DNA from: Lysobacter sp. Root494
Lineage (GTDB): Bacteria; Pseudomonadota; Gammaproteobacteria; Xanthomonadales; Xanthomonadaceae
DNA: 64,000 bases
Direction of reading: 5' to 3'
NCBI RefSeq assembly: GCF_001427225.1
Contig: NZ_LMFH01000006.1
Span: 124,001-188,000, forward strand
Below the pieces are notes generated by a model, which saw only the letters and a program-made list of their open reading frames with translations, was not told the origin of the DNA and made no database searches. Shown piece after piece: positions 8,309-16,216 of the stretch. Made by a program: the position numbers and the translations under genes. Position 1 is the stretch's first letter. The number at the start of each line of letters is the position of its first letter.

Positions 8309-10315
8309 GTGAATACCCGACCGCAACCTGCCGCCGCGCCGCGTACCGAGCTGACGGTCCGTGGCCTCGTCCTCGGCGTCATCATCACCGTCGCCTTTAC
8401 CGCCGCGAACGTGTTCTTCGGGCTCAAGGCGGGCCTGACCTTCGCGACGTCGATCCCCGCTGCCGTCATCTCGATGGCATTGCTGCGCAGGTTCCGCGAT
8501 TCGACGATCCAGGAAAACAACATCGTCCAGACCGTCGCCTCCGCGGCGGGCACGCTGTCTTCGATCATCTTTGTCCTGCCAGGCCTGGTGATGATCGGGT
8601 GGTGGACCGGCTTCCCGTACTGGATCTCCTTTGCGATCTGCGCGCTGGGCGGCATCCTCGGCGTGATGTATTCGATCCCGCTGCGCCGCGCGCTGGTGAC
8701 GAATTCCGAACTGCCGTATCCCGAAGGCGTCGCGTGTGCCGAGGTGCTCAAGGTAGGCAGTCCGGACGAAAGCCTTAGCAGTGCCGGAAACGTCGAAGAG
8801 AGTCGCGCGGGCCTGATGGCCGTCGTGTGGGGTTCGATCGTCGCGGCAAGCTTCGCGGTGATCGTCGCCACGCGCGTGTTCGCCAGCGACGTCGCCGCCT
8901 ATTTTCGCGTCGGTGACAAGGGCTCGGTGACGGGCTTCGACTTCAACCTGTCGATGGCGCTGTTCGCCGTCGGCCATCTCGTCGGCCTGTGGGTGGGCGT
9001 GGCGATGCTGCTGGGCGCGATCATCGGCTGGGCCTGGGGCGTGCCGCATTACTCGGCGCTCGCCGCCACCGCCGGTGCGGCCGCGGATCTCGCGCAGGCG
9101 ACCTGGAGCACGAAGGTGCGCTTCGTCGGCGCAGGCACCATCGGCGTTGCTGCGATCTGGACGCTGGGCAAGCTGGTGAAGCCGGTGATCAGTGGCCTGG
9201 CTTCCGCGATGGCCGCTTCACGCGTGCGCAAGAGCGGCCAGATGGACACGCTGCCGCGCACCGAACACGACATTCCGATCGGCCTCGTCGGCATCATCAT
9301 GCTGGCCTGCTTCCTGCCGATCGCGTGGCTGCTGGGCCACCTGAGCGTGCAGAGCGGACTCGGCGACCACATGTGGACGCTGGTCGTCGGTGGCCTGATC
9401 TACTGCGTGGTGATGGGCTTCCTCGTGTCGGCCGTATGCGGCTACATGGCGGGCCTGATCGGTTCCTCGAACAGCCCGCTATCGGGTATCGGCATCCTCG
9501 TCGTCATCGGTGCGGCGCTGCTGCTCGTGTTCGGCATCAAGCCGCTGATGGCGCCGGGCAACGAGAAGGGACTGGTCGCATTCGCGCTGCTGGTGACATC
9601 GGTGGTGTTCACCATCGCCGCGATCGCCAACAACAACCTGCAGGACCTGAAGACCGGCCAGCTCGTCGACGCGACACCGGCCAAGCAGCAATGGGCATTG
9701 GTGATCGGCGTGATCGCGGGTGCGGCGATCATTCCGCCGATCCTCGACCTGCTCAATCACGCCTACGGTTTCGCGGGTACGCCGGGAGCGGATCCGTCGA
9801 AGGCGCTAGCGGCACCACAGGCCGGCCTGATCTCGGCGCTGGCGCAGGGCGTGATCCAGAACAACATCGACTGGAGCCTCATCCGCATCGGCGGAATGAT
9901 CGGCATCGTGCTGATCGTGGTCGACGAAGTGCTGCGCCGGACGACGAAGTCGGCGCACCTCTCGCCACTCGCCGTTGGCCTCGGCATCTACCTGCCGACG
10001 TCGGCGACGCTGATGGTGGTGGTCGGTGCACTCGCCGGTTCGTTCTACGATCGTCGCGCCGAACGTACGAAGAAGCCCGAGTCCGCCAAACAGCTCGGCG
10101 TCCTGCTTGCTTCCGGCATGATCGTCGGCGAGGGCCTGCTCGGCGTACTGATCGCGGCGATCGTGGCGTTCTCCGGGATGGACGCGCCGCTGGCGCTGGT
10201 CGGTCCGGAGTTCGCGAACGCAGCCGTATGGATTGGCGGCATCGCGTTCGTCGTCGCGATGGTCGTGCTGTACCGCTGGATCGAAGGCGTGGCGCGCCGC
10301 ACCGCGGACGCCTGA
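8309..10315 (+). CDS. OPT family oligopeptide transporter
   Basis: An inner-membrane transporter of 668 residues with many hydrophobic segments. The family signatures near the start are ELTVRGLVLGVIITVAFTAANVFFGLKAGLTF and later SIPAAVISM, ENNIVQTVASAAGTLSS and PYPEGVACAEVL, which define bacterial OPT proteins (uptake of small oligopeptides or metal-peptide chelates). The GTG at 8309 is preferred: CAGGGACA lies 8 bases upstream and the protein then starts NTRPQPAAAPRTELTVRG. An in-frame ATG at 8240 would extend it into the POT promoter region. The last third carries NNNLQDLKTGQLVDATP, again typical of the family. It is followed about 115 bp later by a third S9 peptidase on the same strand. 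Confidence 0.93.
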   Translation: MNTRPQPAAAPRTELTVRGLVLGVIITVAFTAANVFFGLKAGLTFATSIPAAVISMALLRRFRDSTIQENNIVQTVASAAGTLSSIIFVLPGLVMIGWWTGFPYWISFAICALGGILGVMYSIPLRRALVTNSELPYPEGVACAEVLKVGSPDESLSSAGNVEESRAGLMAVVWGSIVAASFAVIVATRVFASDVAAYFRVGDKGSVTGFDFNLSMALFAVGHLVGLWVGVAMLLGAIIGWAWGVPHYSALAATAGAAADLAQATWSTKVRFVGAGTIGVAAIWTLGKLVKPVISGLASAMAASRVRKSGQMDTLPRTEHDIPIGLVGIIMLACFLPIAWLLGHLSVQSGLGDHMWTLVVGGLIYCVVMGFLVSAVCGYMAGLIGSSNSPLSGIGILVVIGAALLLVFGIKPLMAPGNEKGLVAFALLVTSVVFTIAAIANNNLQDLKTGQLVDATPAKQQWALVIGVIAGAAIIPPILDLLNHAYGFAGTPGADPSKALAAPQAGLISALAQGVIQNNIDWSLIRIGGMIGIVLIVVDEVLRRTTKSAHLSPLAVGLGIYLPTSATLMVVVGALAGSFYDRRAERTKKPESAKQLGVLLASGMIVGEGLLGVLIAAIVAFSGMDAPLALVGPEFANAAVWIGGIAFVVAMVVLYRWIEGVARRTADA

Positions 10316-10430
10316 AACACCTGAGTTTGCAAGATCAGGGCCGCGAACCGCGGTCTTGACCTCCGGCCTTTGCGGACAGCAGGGGCGCCCGCCTACCATC
10401 GGGCCCTCGCTGTCCGCCTCCGGAGTCCTG

Positions 10431-12506
10431 ATGAAACTGCGTTTCGCCGTCCTCTCGCTGCTGATCGCCGCGGCCCTGCCGAGCTTCGATGCCGCCGCCG
10501 CGCGCGGCTTCGAAGCCCGCGATCTCGCCAAACTCGATCGTGTTTCCGCGCCGACGCTGTCGCCGAACGGCCGCATGCTGGTGTTCGCCAGGCGGGTCGT
10601 CGATTTCGATGCCAACAAGTCGTCCACCTCGTTGTGGATCGAAGACCTGTTCGCGCGCGATGCGGCGCCGCCGAAGCGATTGACGCCGGAAGGCTGGAAC
10701 GTCAACTCGCCGACGTTCTCACACGACGGTTCGACCGTGTACTTCCTCAGTGCGAAGTCGGGTTCGATGCAGCTTTATTCGATCCCCTCGCGCGGTGGCG
10801 AGCCGGTGCGGCTGACCGATATCCCGGGTGACGTCGGCAGCTACAAGCTCTCGCCTGATGGCAAGCGCGTGGCGTTCAGCACCGAAGCATTCGTCGATTG
10901 CGGCAGCGATCTTGCCTGCAGTCCCAAGCGCATGCAGGAACGCAGCAAGCTGAAGAACAGCGGCGTCGTGTTCGATCGCATGTTCATCCGTCACTGGGAC
11001 GCGTGGAATGACGGACGCCTCAACCGCGTGTTCGTCACCGAACTTGGCAATGGCAAGACGATGGCGAAGTCGGCCACGCTCGTCGGCGCGGACGTGCTGG
11101 GCGACGTGCCGTCCCGGCCGTTCGGCGACCAGAGCGAATACGAATGGTCGCCCGACGGAAAGCAGCTCGTGCTGAGCGCGCGCAAGGCGGACCGCCAGGA
11201 GCCGTGGTCGACGAATTTCGATCTGTATCTCGTCAACGCGGACGGCAGCGGCAACGCGAAGAACCTCACCGCATCGAATCCGGCCTGGGACACGACGCCG
11301 GTCTTCAGCGCGGACGGCAAGACGCTTTACTACCGCGCGATGAAGCGGCCGGGCTTCGAAGCGGATCGCTTCGGCCTGATGGCGATGGATCTCGCATCTG
11401 GCCAGGCACGTGAACTCGCGCCGCGCTGGGATGCATCGGCGAATGGCATCACGCTGTCGGAGGATGGCAAGCGCATCTACACGACGGCGCAGGAACTCGG
11501 CCAGGATCCGTTGTTCGCGGTCTCGATCGGCAATGGCGAAGTGAGCAACGTGTCGGGTTCGCAGGGCTCGGTGTCGGCGTTCGCGCTGGCGGGTCCGACG
11601 CTGGCCTTTACCCGCGCGACGATCAAGACCGGCGACCAGGTGTTCGTGACCAATCCGGACGGCACCACTCCGCAGCGTGCGATCACGCCGAGCGCGAGCG
11701 AGATGCTGCCTGATGTCAGCTTCGGCGATTACGAACAATTCAAGTTCGTAGGCTGGAACAACGAGACCGTGCACGGTTACGTTGTCAAGCCATGGAATTA
11801 CCAGGAAGGCAGGAAATATCCGGTCGCCTTCCTGATCCACGGCGGCCCGCAGGGCAGCTTCGGCAATGGCTGGAGCTATCGCTGGAATCCGCAGACGTAT
11901 GCGGGGCAGGGCTATGCGGTGGTGATGATCGATTTCCACGGCTCGACCGGCTATGGCCAGGCGTTCACCGATGCAATCAGCCAGCACTGGGGCGATCGCC
12001 CGCTGGAAGACCTGCAGAAAGGCTGGGCTGCGGCGCAGCAGAAGTATTCGTTCCTCGATGGCGACAAGACCTGCGCGCTAGGCGCCAGCTACGGCGGCTT
12101 CATGGTCAACTGGATCGCGGGCAACTGGAACCAACCATGGAAGTGTCTGGTGAGCCACGACGGCGTATTCGAGAACCAGGCGATGGGATACGCGACCGAG
12201 GAGCTCTGGTTCAGCGAATGGGAAAACGGCGGCACGCCGTTCGAGAATCCCAAGGGCTACCAGAAGTTCAATCCGGCCAATCACGTGGACCAGTTCCACG
12301 TACCGATGCTGGTGATCCATGGGCAGCAGGATTTCCGCATCCCGGTGGAGCAGGGCATCGCGTTGTTCAGCGCGTTGCAGCGCAAGGGCGTGGAGTCGAA
12401 GTTCCTCTACTTCCCTGACGAAAACCATTGGGTGCTGAAGCCGCAGAATTCGGTGCAGTGGCATGACACCGTCAATGGCTGGCTGAAGCAGCACATCGGG
12501 CAATAA
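10431..12506 (+). CDS. S9 family prolyl oligopeptidase-type peptidase, exported
   Basis: A 691-residue exported serine peptidase of the dipeptidyl-peptidase/acylaminoacyl-peptidase group. The ATG at 10431 has GGAG six bases upstream and opens a signal peptide (KLRFAVLSLLIAAALP, cleavage near DAAAA). An N-terminal WD/TolB-like propeller (SPNGRM, SHDGST, SPDGKRVAF, SPDGKQLVL, SADGKTLYYR repeats) precedes the hydrolase domain with Ser553 (GASYGGFM), Asp634 (GQQDFRIP) and His666 (ENHWV). It is not a close copy of the two peptidases at 2-6 kb: the propeller and nucleophile surroundings differ. The gene ends at a clear terminator. Confidence 0.93.
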   Translation: MKLRFAVLSLLIAAALPSFDAAAARGFEARDLAKLDRVSAPTLSPNGRMLVFARRVVDFDANKSSTSLWIEDLFARDAAPPKRLTPEGWNVNSPTFSHDGSTVYFLSAKSGSMQLYSIPSRGGEPVRLTDIPGDVGSYKLSPDGKRVAFSTEAFVDCGSDLACSPKRMQERSKLKNSGVVFDRMFIRHWDAWNDGRLNRVFVTELGNGKTMAKSATLVGADVLGDVPSRPFGDQSEYEWSPDGKQLVLSARKADRQEPWSTNFDLYLVNADGSGNAKNLTASNPAWDTTPVFSADGKTLYYRAMKRPGFEADRFGLMAMDLASGQARELAPRWDASANGITLSEDGKRIYTTAQELGQDPLFAVSIGNGEVSNVSGSQGSVSAFALAGPTLAFTRATIKTGDQVFVTNPDGTTPQRAITPSASEMLPDVSFGDYEQFKFVGWNNETVHGYVVKPWNYQEGRKYPVAFLIHGGPQGSFGNGWSYRWNPQTYAGQGYAVVMIDFHGSTGYGQAFTDAISQHWGDRPLEDLQKGWAAAQQKYSFLDGDKTCALGASYGGFMVNWIAGNWNQPWKCLVSHDGVFENQAMGYATEELWFSEWENGGTPFENPKGYQKFNPANHVDQFHVPMLVIHGQQDFRIPVEQGIALFSALQRKGVESKFLYFPDENHWVLKPQNSVQWHDTVNGWLKQHIGQ

Positions 12507-12525
12507 GCGTTGGACTGAAACTAAG

Positions 12526-12556
12526 AAGGGCGGAGCTGCGGCTTCGCCCTTTTTTG
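12526..12556 (+). terminator. Rho-independent terminator after the third S9 peptidase
   Basis: Stem AAGGGCG (12526-12532) pairs with CGCCCTT (12545-12551), with an inner AGC/GCT pairing and loop TGCG, followed by a T-rich tail TTTTTTGTTTTT. It also separates this gene from the convergent effector gene. Confidence 0.88.
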
Positions 12557-12607
12557 TTTTTCAGTAGCTGAAGGGATGCTGGTCGCGACGCCAGTTCTTT
12601 CGCCGTG

Positions 12608-13762
12608 TCATGGCAAGGCAACGGCGTGTCGTTGCCGCTCGGGCTGCATCGGTTGGGCGGGCGCTTCAGCAGGCGATTGCAGTTGCTGCGAGCTGGTTTC
12701 GATCGACTGCGCCACAGCCTGTCCTTTGTCGATCCCGACGATGCGATGACCGGCACTTTCCAGCGGCCCTTCGACCGCGAACAGCGTGCCGTTTGCACCC
12801 CCGACCACGTGGTCGATGCGGTGTAGCCCACCTTGCTGCGCCTTCACCGCCAGGCTGCCGGCCGCGTTGCGGTATTCGTCCTCGCTGCGGAACCCGAGGG
12901 TTTCCCTGTTGATCCCCTTCAGCCCATTGAGCGCTTCATTGAACAGGCGGTGCTGCGGGTGCGCGGGATTCGCGACGGAGCCATGAGCCGCAAGCTGTTG
13001 TGCTTCGATCACCGAGTCCATGCCGTGGATCGCGATTCCATGCATCAGAGCGCTTCCTGGAATCAGCGATTTCCAGCCACGCACGGGATGTGGGTCCGGA
13101 AGTTCGATCCTGTGACCCAGAGCGTCAGGCATGACGCCGCGGGTAAGCAGATTGTGCTCTTGCAGCGAAGTAACAATTTCGTTTGTCACGCTGTAGTGGC
13201 GAATCTGGCCGTTCCCCATCAATTCGCGCCGTACGGCAACCGTGTCGAAACCGAGATGTTCGATGGTGTTTGTATGAAGCCCCGCCGAGTTGAACGTTAC
13301 TGCGGGTGCAGCAGTTGCCAGAGCGCCTGCAGTAGCCAGCCCGCCACCTAGCGAGTGGCCTGTGAGAACCACGTTGTTACCAAACGCGCGGTGCGTTTTT
13401 CTGGCGAGATCGATAGCTTGTTCGTACTGGACGTCGCGCAGCCCCGCTCCTTGCCGAATATTGTGTTTCCAGTCCTCAGCTTCGTCGCTACCGCGGAAGG
13501 CGAGTACATAGTGGTTATTGCCATCTGTATAAAGTCTCGCCCGAAAACCGGTATGCGAATTTTCCAGATCTGACAGCCGAATTTTGAAGGCAGCAAGCTG
13601 TTCGGCTGCTACTGGTGACCAGTTGTCTATAAGCGAGCCAGATTCTTCGTATGTGTCTGCATTGATTCGTGCCAGAACCGAGTCCATCGGTTGCGGATCG
13701 ACACCTCGAATGGCATCGGCAAATGCATCGTTAGGGTCTGCGTCGGAAGTTCGTGCGCTCAT
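12608..13762 (-). CDS. Putative T4SS antibacterial effector: lipase with XVIPCD
   Basis: A 384-residue protein in two parts. Residues about 30-250 look like a class-3-type lipase/phospholipase: GFRARLY, YVLAFRGSDEAEDW and the nucleophile elbow VVLTGHSLGG (Ser137); a HGIAIHGMD stretch may supply the histidine. Residues about 264-361 match the Xanthomonas VirD4-interacting conserved domain: NPAHPQHRLFNEAL, then GLHRIDHVV, then FAVEG, and a glutamine-rich tail (SSQQLQS, PAQPMQPERQ). In Xanthomonas and relatives this C-terminal domain directs toxins to the antibacterial type IV secretion system. There is no signal peptide, as expected. AAGGA lies upstream of the ATG. An exported ankyrin protein lies 34 bp upstream in the same operon and is the likely immunity protein. 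Effector activity is inferred. Confidence 0.85.
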   Translation of the reverse strand: MSARTSDADPNDAFADAIRGVDPQPMDSVLARINADTYEESGSLIDNWSPVAAEQLAAFKIRLSDLENSHTGFRARLYTDGNNHYVLAFRGSDEAEDWKHNIRQGAGLRDVQYEQAIDLARKTHRAFGNNVVLTGHSLGGGLATAGALATAAPAVTFNSAGLHTNTIEHLGFDTVAVRRELMGNGQIRHYSVTNEIVTSLQEHNLLTRGVMPDALGHRIELPDPHPVRGWKSLIPGSALMHGIAIHGMDSVIEAQQLAAHGSVANPAHPQHRLFNEALNGLKGINRETLGFRSEDEYRNAAGSLAVKAQQGGLHRIDHVVGGANGTLFAVEGPLESAGHRIVGIDKGQAVAQSIETSSQQLQSPAEAPAQPMQPERQRHAVALP

Positions 13763-13796
13763 GTTCTCAATCCTTTGGAACTGGCCTACACGTTGG

Positions 13797-14543
13797 CTAT
13801 TGATGTGGATCGTTAACTGGTATTCCGTGCCGCGTTAGCCACTCACGAACGGAAATTCGGTTGCGCCGCGCGGGCTCATTCAAGAGTTCGGGATCAGCCA
13901 TGAACAGGTAATCCTGGAACGTAGCCGCCTGCGCGTTCGTAGCTCGCGGATTTGCCCCTGATTCAAGCAGGGCACGCGTACGCTCGAAATCATTGACGAG
14001 TGCAGCCTTGTGCAGGGGTGTATCGCCGACGTTATCGGCGATGTTGAGATCGGCTCCGGCTGCGAGCAGCGCCTCAATCTGTGCTGTACGTCGAGCAGCG
14101 ATGGCGATGAAAAGAGGCGTCTGCCCGTCTCGGTTTCGCAAATCTGGCGAAATGCGGCGACCCAGCAGCGCTGTCAGGTATCGCGAGTCCTCTGCCATCG
14201 CAGCGGTATGCATGACGGTGTATCCATCCATGCCTTGATGCGCAGGATCAGCTCCGGCTTCAAGCAGTGAAGTCAGACCAGGCAAGCTGCCGTTGAGGAC
14301 AGCCCATTGCAAAAGGGTGATGCCTTCATCGCCCGTCACTTCGACAGTGCTGGGAGTTGCAAGGCGACTAATTCTGTCTCTATCGCCATCCGCAACTGCT
14401 TTTGCGAGTTCAACAACGCGGGTGTCGGGAAACACTTCGTGCACATCAACCTTGTGCTTCAACAGGTCCTCCTTGGCGCATCCGGGGCCGGCGAGACCGG
14501 CTAGCAGTACGAGAAAAATCTTGCGCAATGCGATGGGTCGCAT
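13797..14543 (-). CDS. Exported ankyrin-repeat protein, probable immunity protein
   Basis: A 248-residue protein with an N-terminal signal (ALRKIFLVLLAGLAG) and Cys22 in GPGC, an imperfect lipobox, so it may be a lipoprotein or a plain periplasmic protein. Residues about 60-210 form roughly four ankyrin repeats: GITLLQWAVLNGSLPGL..LLEAGAD, DGYTVMHTAAM, DGQTPLFIAIAARRTAQIEALLAAGADLN and GDTPLHKAALVNDFERTRALLESGAN. It lies directly upstream of the XVIPCD lipase. Immunity proteins for T4SS effectors are usually exported to the periplasm, where incoming toxin acts, so I infer that it binds and blocks that lipase. The base composition of this pair looks less GC-rich than its neighbours. Confidence 0.8.
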   Translation of the reverse strand: MRPIALRKIFLVLLAGLAGPGCAKEDLLKHKVDVHEVFPDTRVVELAKAVADGDRDRISRLATPSTVEVTGDEGITLLQWAVLNGSLPGLTSLLEAGADPAHQGMDGYTVMHTAAMAEDSRYLTALLGRRISPDLRNRDGQTPLFIAIAARRTAQIEALLAAGADLNIADNVGDTPLHKAALVNDFERTRALLESGANPRATNAQAATFQDYLFMADPELLNEPARRNRISVREWLTRHGIPVNDPHQ

Positions 14544-14644
14544 GGTGTCGTCCGATGACAGCGTGGCGTGAGGTTAGCCGAGTTCCGTTCCGGTGCTCAA
14601 GAGGCAAGTCCATGGGCCTGGAAAGTCTGACTCGTTCTGATAGG

Positions 14645-14670
14645 AAAACGCCCCGGCTCAGCCGGGGCGT
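14645..14670 (-). terminator. Rho-independent terminator of the SdrD-like gene
   Basis: A perfect 10-base stem ACGCCCCGGC / GCCGGGGCGT with a three-base loop; on the minus strand it is followed by TTTT. It lies 24 bases past the stop of the secreted SdrD-like gene and insulates it from the ankyrin gene downstream. Confidence 0.88.
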
Positions 14671-14693
14671 CCTGTACGACGTGATGTTGTTGA

Positions 14694-15584
14694 TCAATAG
14701 CCGCTGTAGAACGTCCTGCGACAAGGCGTTGCCGACACGATCAATGCGCCGTTGTTCAACTGGTCCAGCCAGTTCTTCAGCATTTCCTGGTTGGCTCGCT
14801 GCGGGTGGCCGGCCGGCGTGGACGGATAGGCGGCGAGCGATGCATCCGCATCGTCGAGCAACTCGCCGATGGTGCAGTTGCAGGGAAGGAAGAATGAGTC
14901 CGCGTTTACGTAAGCCGCCTCCACATTGAGTGTCATCGCAGCCAGATGCGAGGACAGCTTGTAGGCCATGTTTACCGCGGTGCTGCCGAGCAGCCAGGTG
15001 CGGAAACTGCCGTAATCGGCCGGATCGAACGCATTGCCATTCGCATCGACCAGGTTGAGGCTCGACAACAGGCCCAGTTCGGGTGCATTGCTCGGCGGAT
15101 CGCCGTCATTCAACTTGGCCAGGCCGTTCTGGTTGCTCCAGAAGCCGGGCGTGCGTCCGCCGCTCCCCTTCTTGCAGTAGTTGCCGAACTTGATGGTGAG
15201 GGTCTGGCATGCGATCACGCTGACGTCCTTCGGGTTGACCGGTACGCCTCCGACGCGCGGCGCAGTCTGTACCCAGTTGGTTTCGACCGGCGTGGCTTCG
15301 AGCACCGAATAGCCGGCGCCGCCCGCCAAGCCGGTCCAGGTAGCCGTCGAGTTGCGCGTGGAATCGATACCCGGCCCGGTGAGTGTCATCGGCCAGCCGG
15401 ACAGCCACGGTTCGCCGGTATCGCGAACTCCGTTGGCATTGGCGTCGTAGAACTTCTTGGCCACGATCGAACCCGTGGTCGTCTGCGCGAAGACCGGCGC
15501 GGCAAAGAGGCCGGCCGTCAGCAGGGTGAGGACAGACAGCGATACAGCCGCGGCAGGCCGCGGGCGGTGACGTGCGATTTTCAT
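14694..15584 (-). CDS. Secreted protein with SdrD B-like domain, function unknown
   Basis: A 296-residue protein with a clear signal peptide (long hydrophobic core, cleavage after VFA before QTTTG). Residues about 38-135 resemble an SdrD/Cna B-type fold: GSIVAKKFYDANANGVRDTGEPWLSGW is the calcium-site-like start of such domains, followed by a G-x-Y-x-V-x-E strand pattern. After this comes YCKKGSGGRTPGFWSNQNG, a TPGFW motif found in many secreted proteins of unknown role, then an alpha-helical C-terminal half with paired cysteines (PCNC). Divergent from the small DRR-repeat gene. I do not recognise a function; it may be a surface or extracellular structural protein. Confidence 0.75.
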   Translation of the reverse strand: MKIARHRPRPAAAVSLSVLTLLTAGLFAAPVFAQTTTGSIVAKKFYDANANGVRDTGEPWLSGWPMTLTGPGIDSTRNSTATWTGLAGGAGYSVLEATPVETNWVQTAPRVGGVPVNPKDVSVIACQTLTIKFGNYCKKGSGGRTPGFWSNQNGLAKLNDGDPPSNAPELGLLSSLNLVDANGNAFDPADYGSFRTWLLGSTAVNMAYKLSSHLAAMTLNVEAAYVNADSFFLPCNCTIGELLDDADASLAAYPSTPAGHPQRANQEMLKNWLDQLNNGALIVSATPCRRTFYSGY

Positions 15585-15793
15585 TGGAAGCCTCTCGTTC
15601 TGTGAGGCTCCCGCATCCGACGCGCGTCGTACCGCATGAATGGAGCCGTTGCCTACTTACCAGAACGGATGTGTTCGCCGGCTTGATGTTTCCGACTGGG
15701 GATTTGGCCGGATGGAGTGCCTCGGCGGCCCGGCTTGACGGAACCCGACAGCAGGCGGAAGCTCGGCCGTGGGCATGCTCGGGGGAGCAATCC

Positions 15794-15967
15794 ATGGCTG
15801 ACAATCCTGGCGACAACGCGCCTTATCGCGGTCCGGAACGGCGCAAGGAAAACGAGCGCCGGCAGGGACATGATCGACGCGACATGATCCGGTTCGAACC
15901 CGACAAGAACGATCGCCGCAGCGGCAAGGACCGGCGCAAACGCACCGGTTGGGACAACGTCCGCTGA
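15794..15967 (+). CDS. Small basic DRR-repeat protein, unknown function
   Basis: A 57-residue, highly charged protein made almost only of Arg, Asp, Glu, Lys and Gly: GPERRKENERRQG, HDRRD and NDRRSGKDRRKR. The ATG at 15794 is preceded by a strong GGGGGAG at a spacing of 6, so I prefer it to the longer open frame upstream. No signal peptide or hydrophobic segment. The spacing of the RR pairs suggests an extended or RNA/nucleotide-binding peptide, but no function can be assigned. It stands alone between divergent and convergent neighbours, ending 23 bases before the ybdD-like gene on the other strand. Confidence 0.65.
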   Translation: MADNPGDNAPYRGPERRKENERRQGHDRRDMIRFEPDKNDRRSGKDRRKRTGWDNVR

Positions 15968-15990
15968 CAAGGCGGAACGCACGGTCGAGC

Positions 15991-16206
15991 TCAGCAGCAG
16001 CGCGACCGTCCTTTGCCATAACGCGCTTCCATCCGCTCGCGGAAGAATTCGTCGCGCGTCATAGGCGCGTGCTCGGGATGCGCGCGGCGCACGTGGTCCA
16101 GGTATACGTCGTAGTCGGGAATGCCGATCGCCAGCCGTGCCGTCTGGGCGCTCGCGCGCCACCAGCGCGCGAGCAGGTCCAGGGTAAAGCGGCCGGCGTT
16201 GGTCAT
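15991..16206 (-). CDS. YbdD/YjiX family small protein
   Basis: A 71-residue member of the family that regularly follows cstA-type genes (E. coli ybdD, yjiX). Visible features are the RWWRASAQTARLAIGIPDYDVYLDHVRRAHPEHAPMTRDEFF core and the C-terminal double cysteine (RSRCC). Its ATG lies about ten bases after the cstA stop; GAGG overlapping that stop is the ribosome binding site, and either of two consecutive ATGs (16209 or 16206) could be used. The longer open frame is a shadow of cstA. The family's role is thought to be tied to the peptide/pyruvate transporter encoded next to it, but the mechanism is unknown to me. Confidence 0.9.
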   Translation of the reverse strand: MTNAGRFTLDLLARWWRASAQTARLAIGIPDYDVYLDHVRRAHPEHAPMTRDEFFRERMEARYGKGRSRCC

Positions 16207-16216
16207 CATCGCGGCC

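Noticed and set aside
7298-8871. Very long minus-strand frame (6532-8871) and others overlapping the POT and OPT genes
   Set aside because: Their translations are low-complexity Arg/Ala/His-rich reading through real genes in another frame; no family features or ribosome sites.
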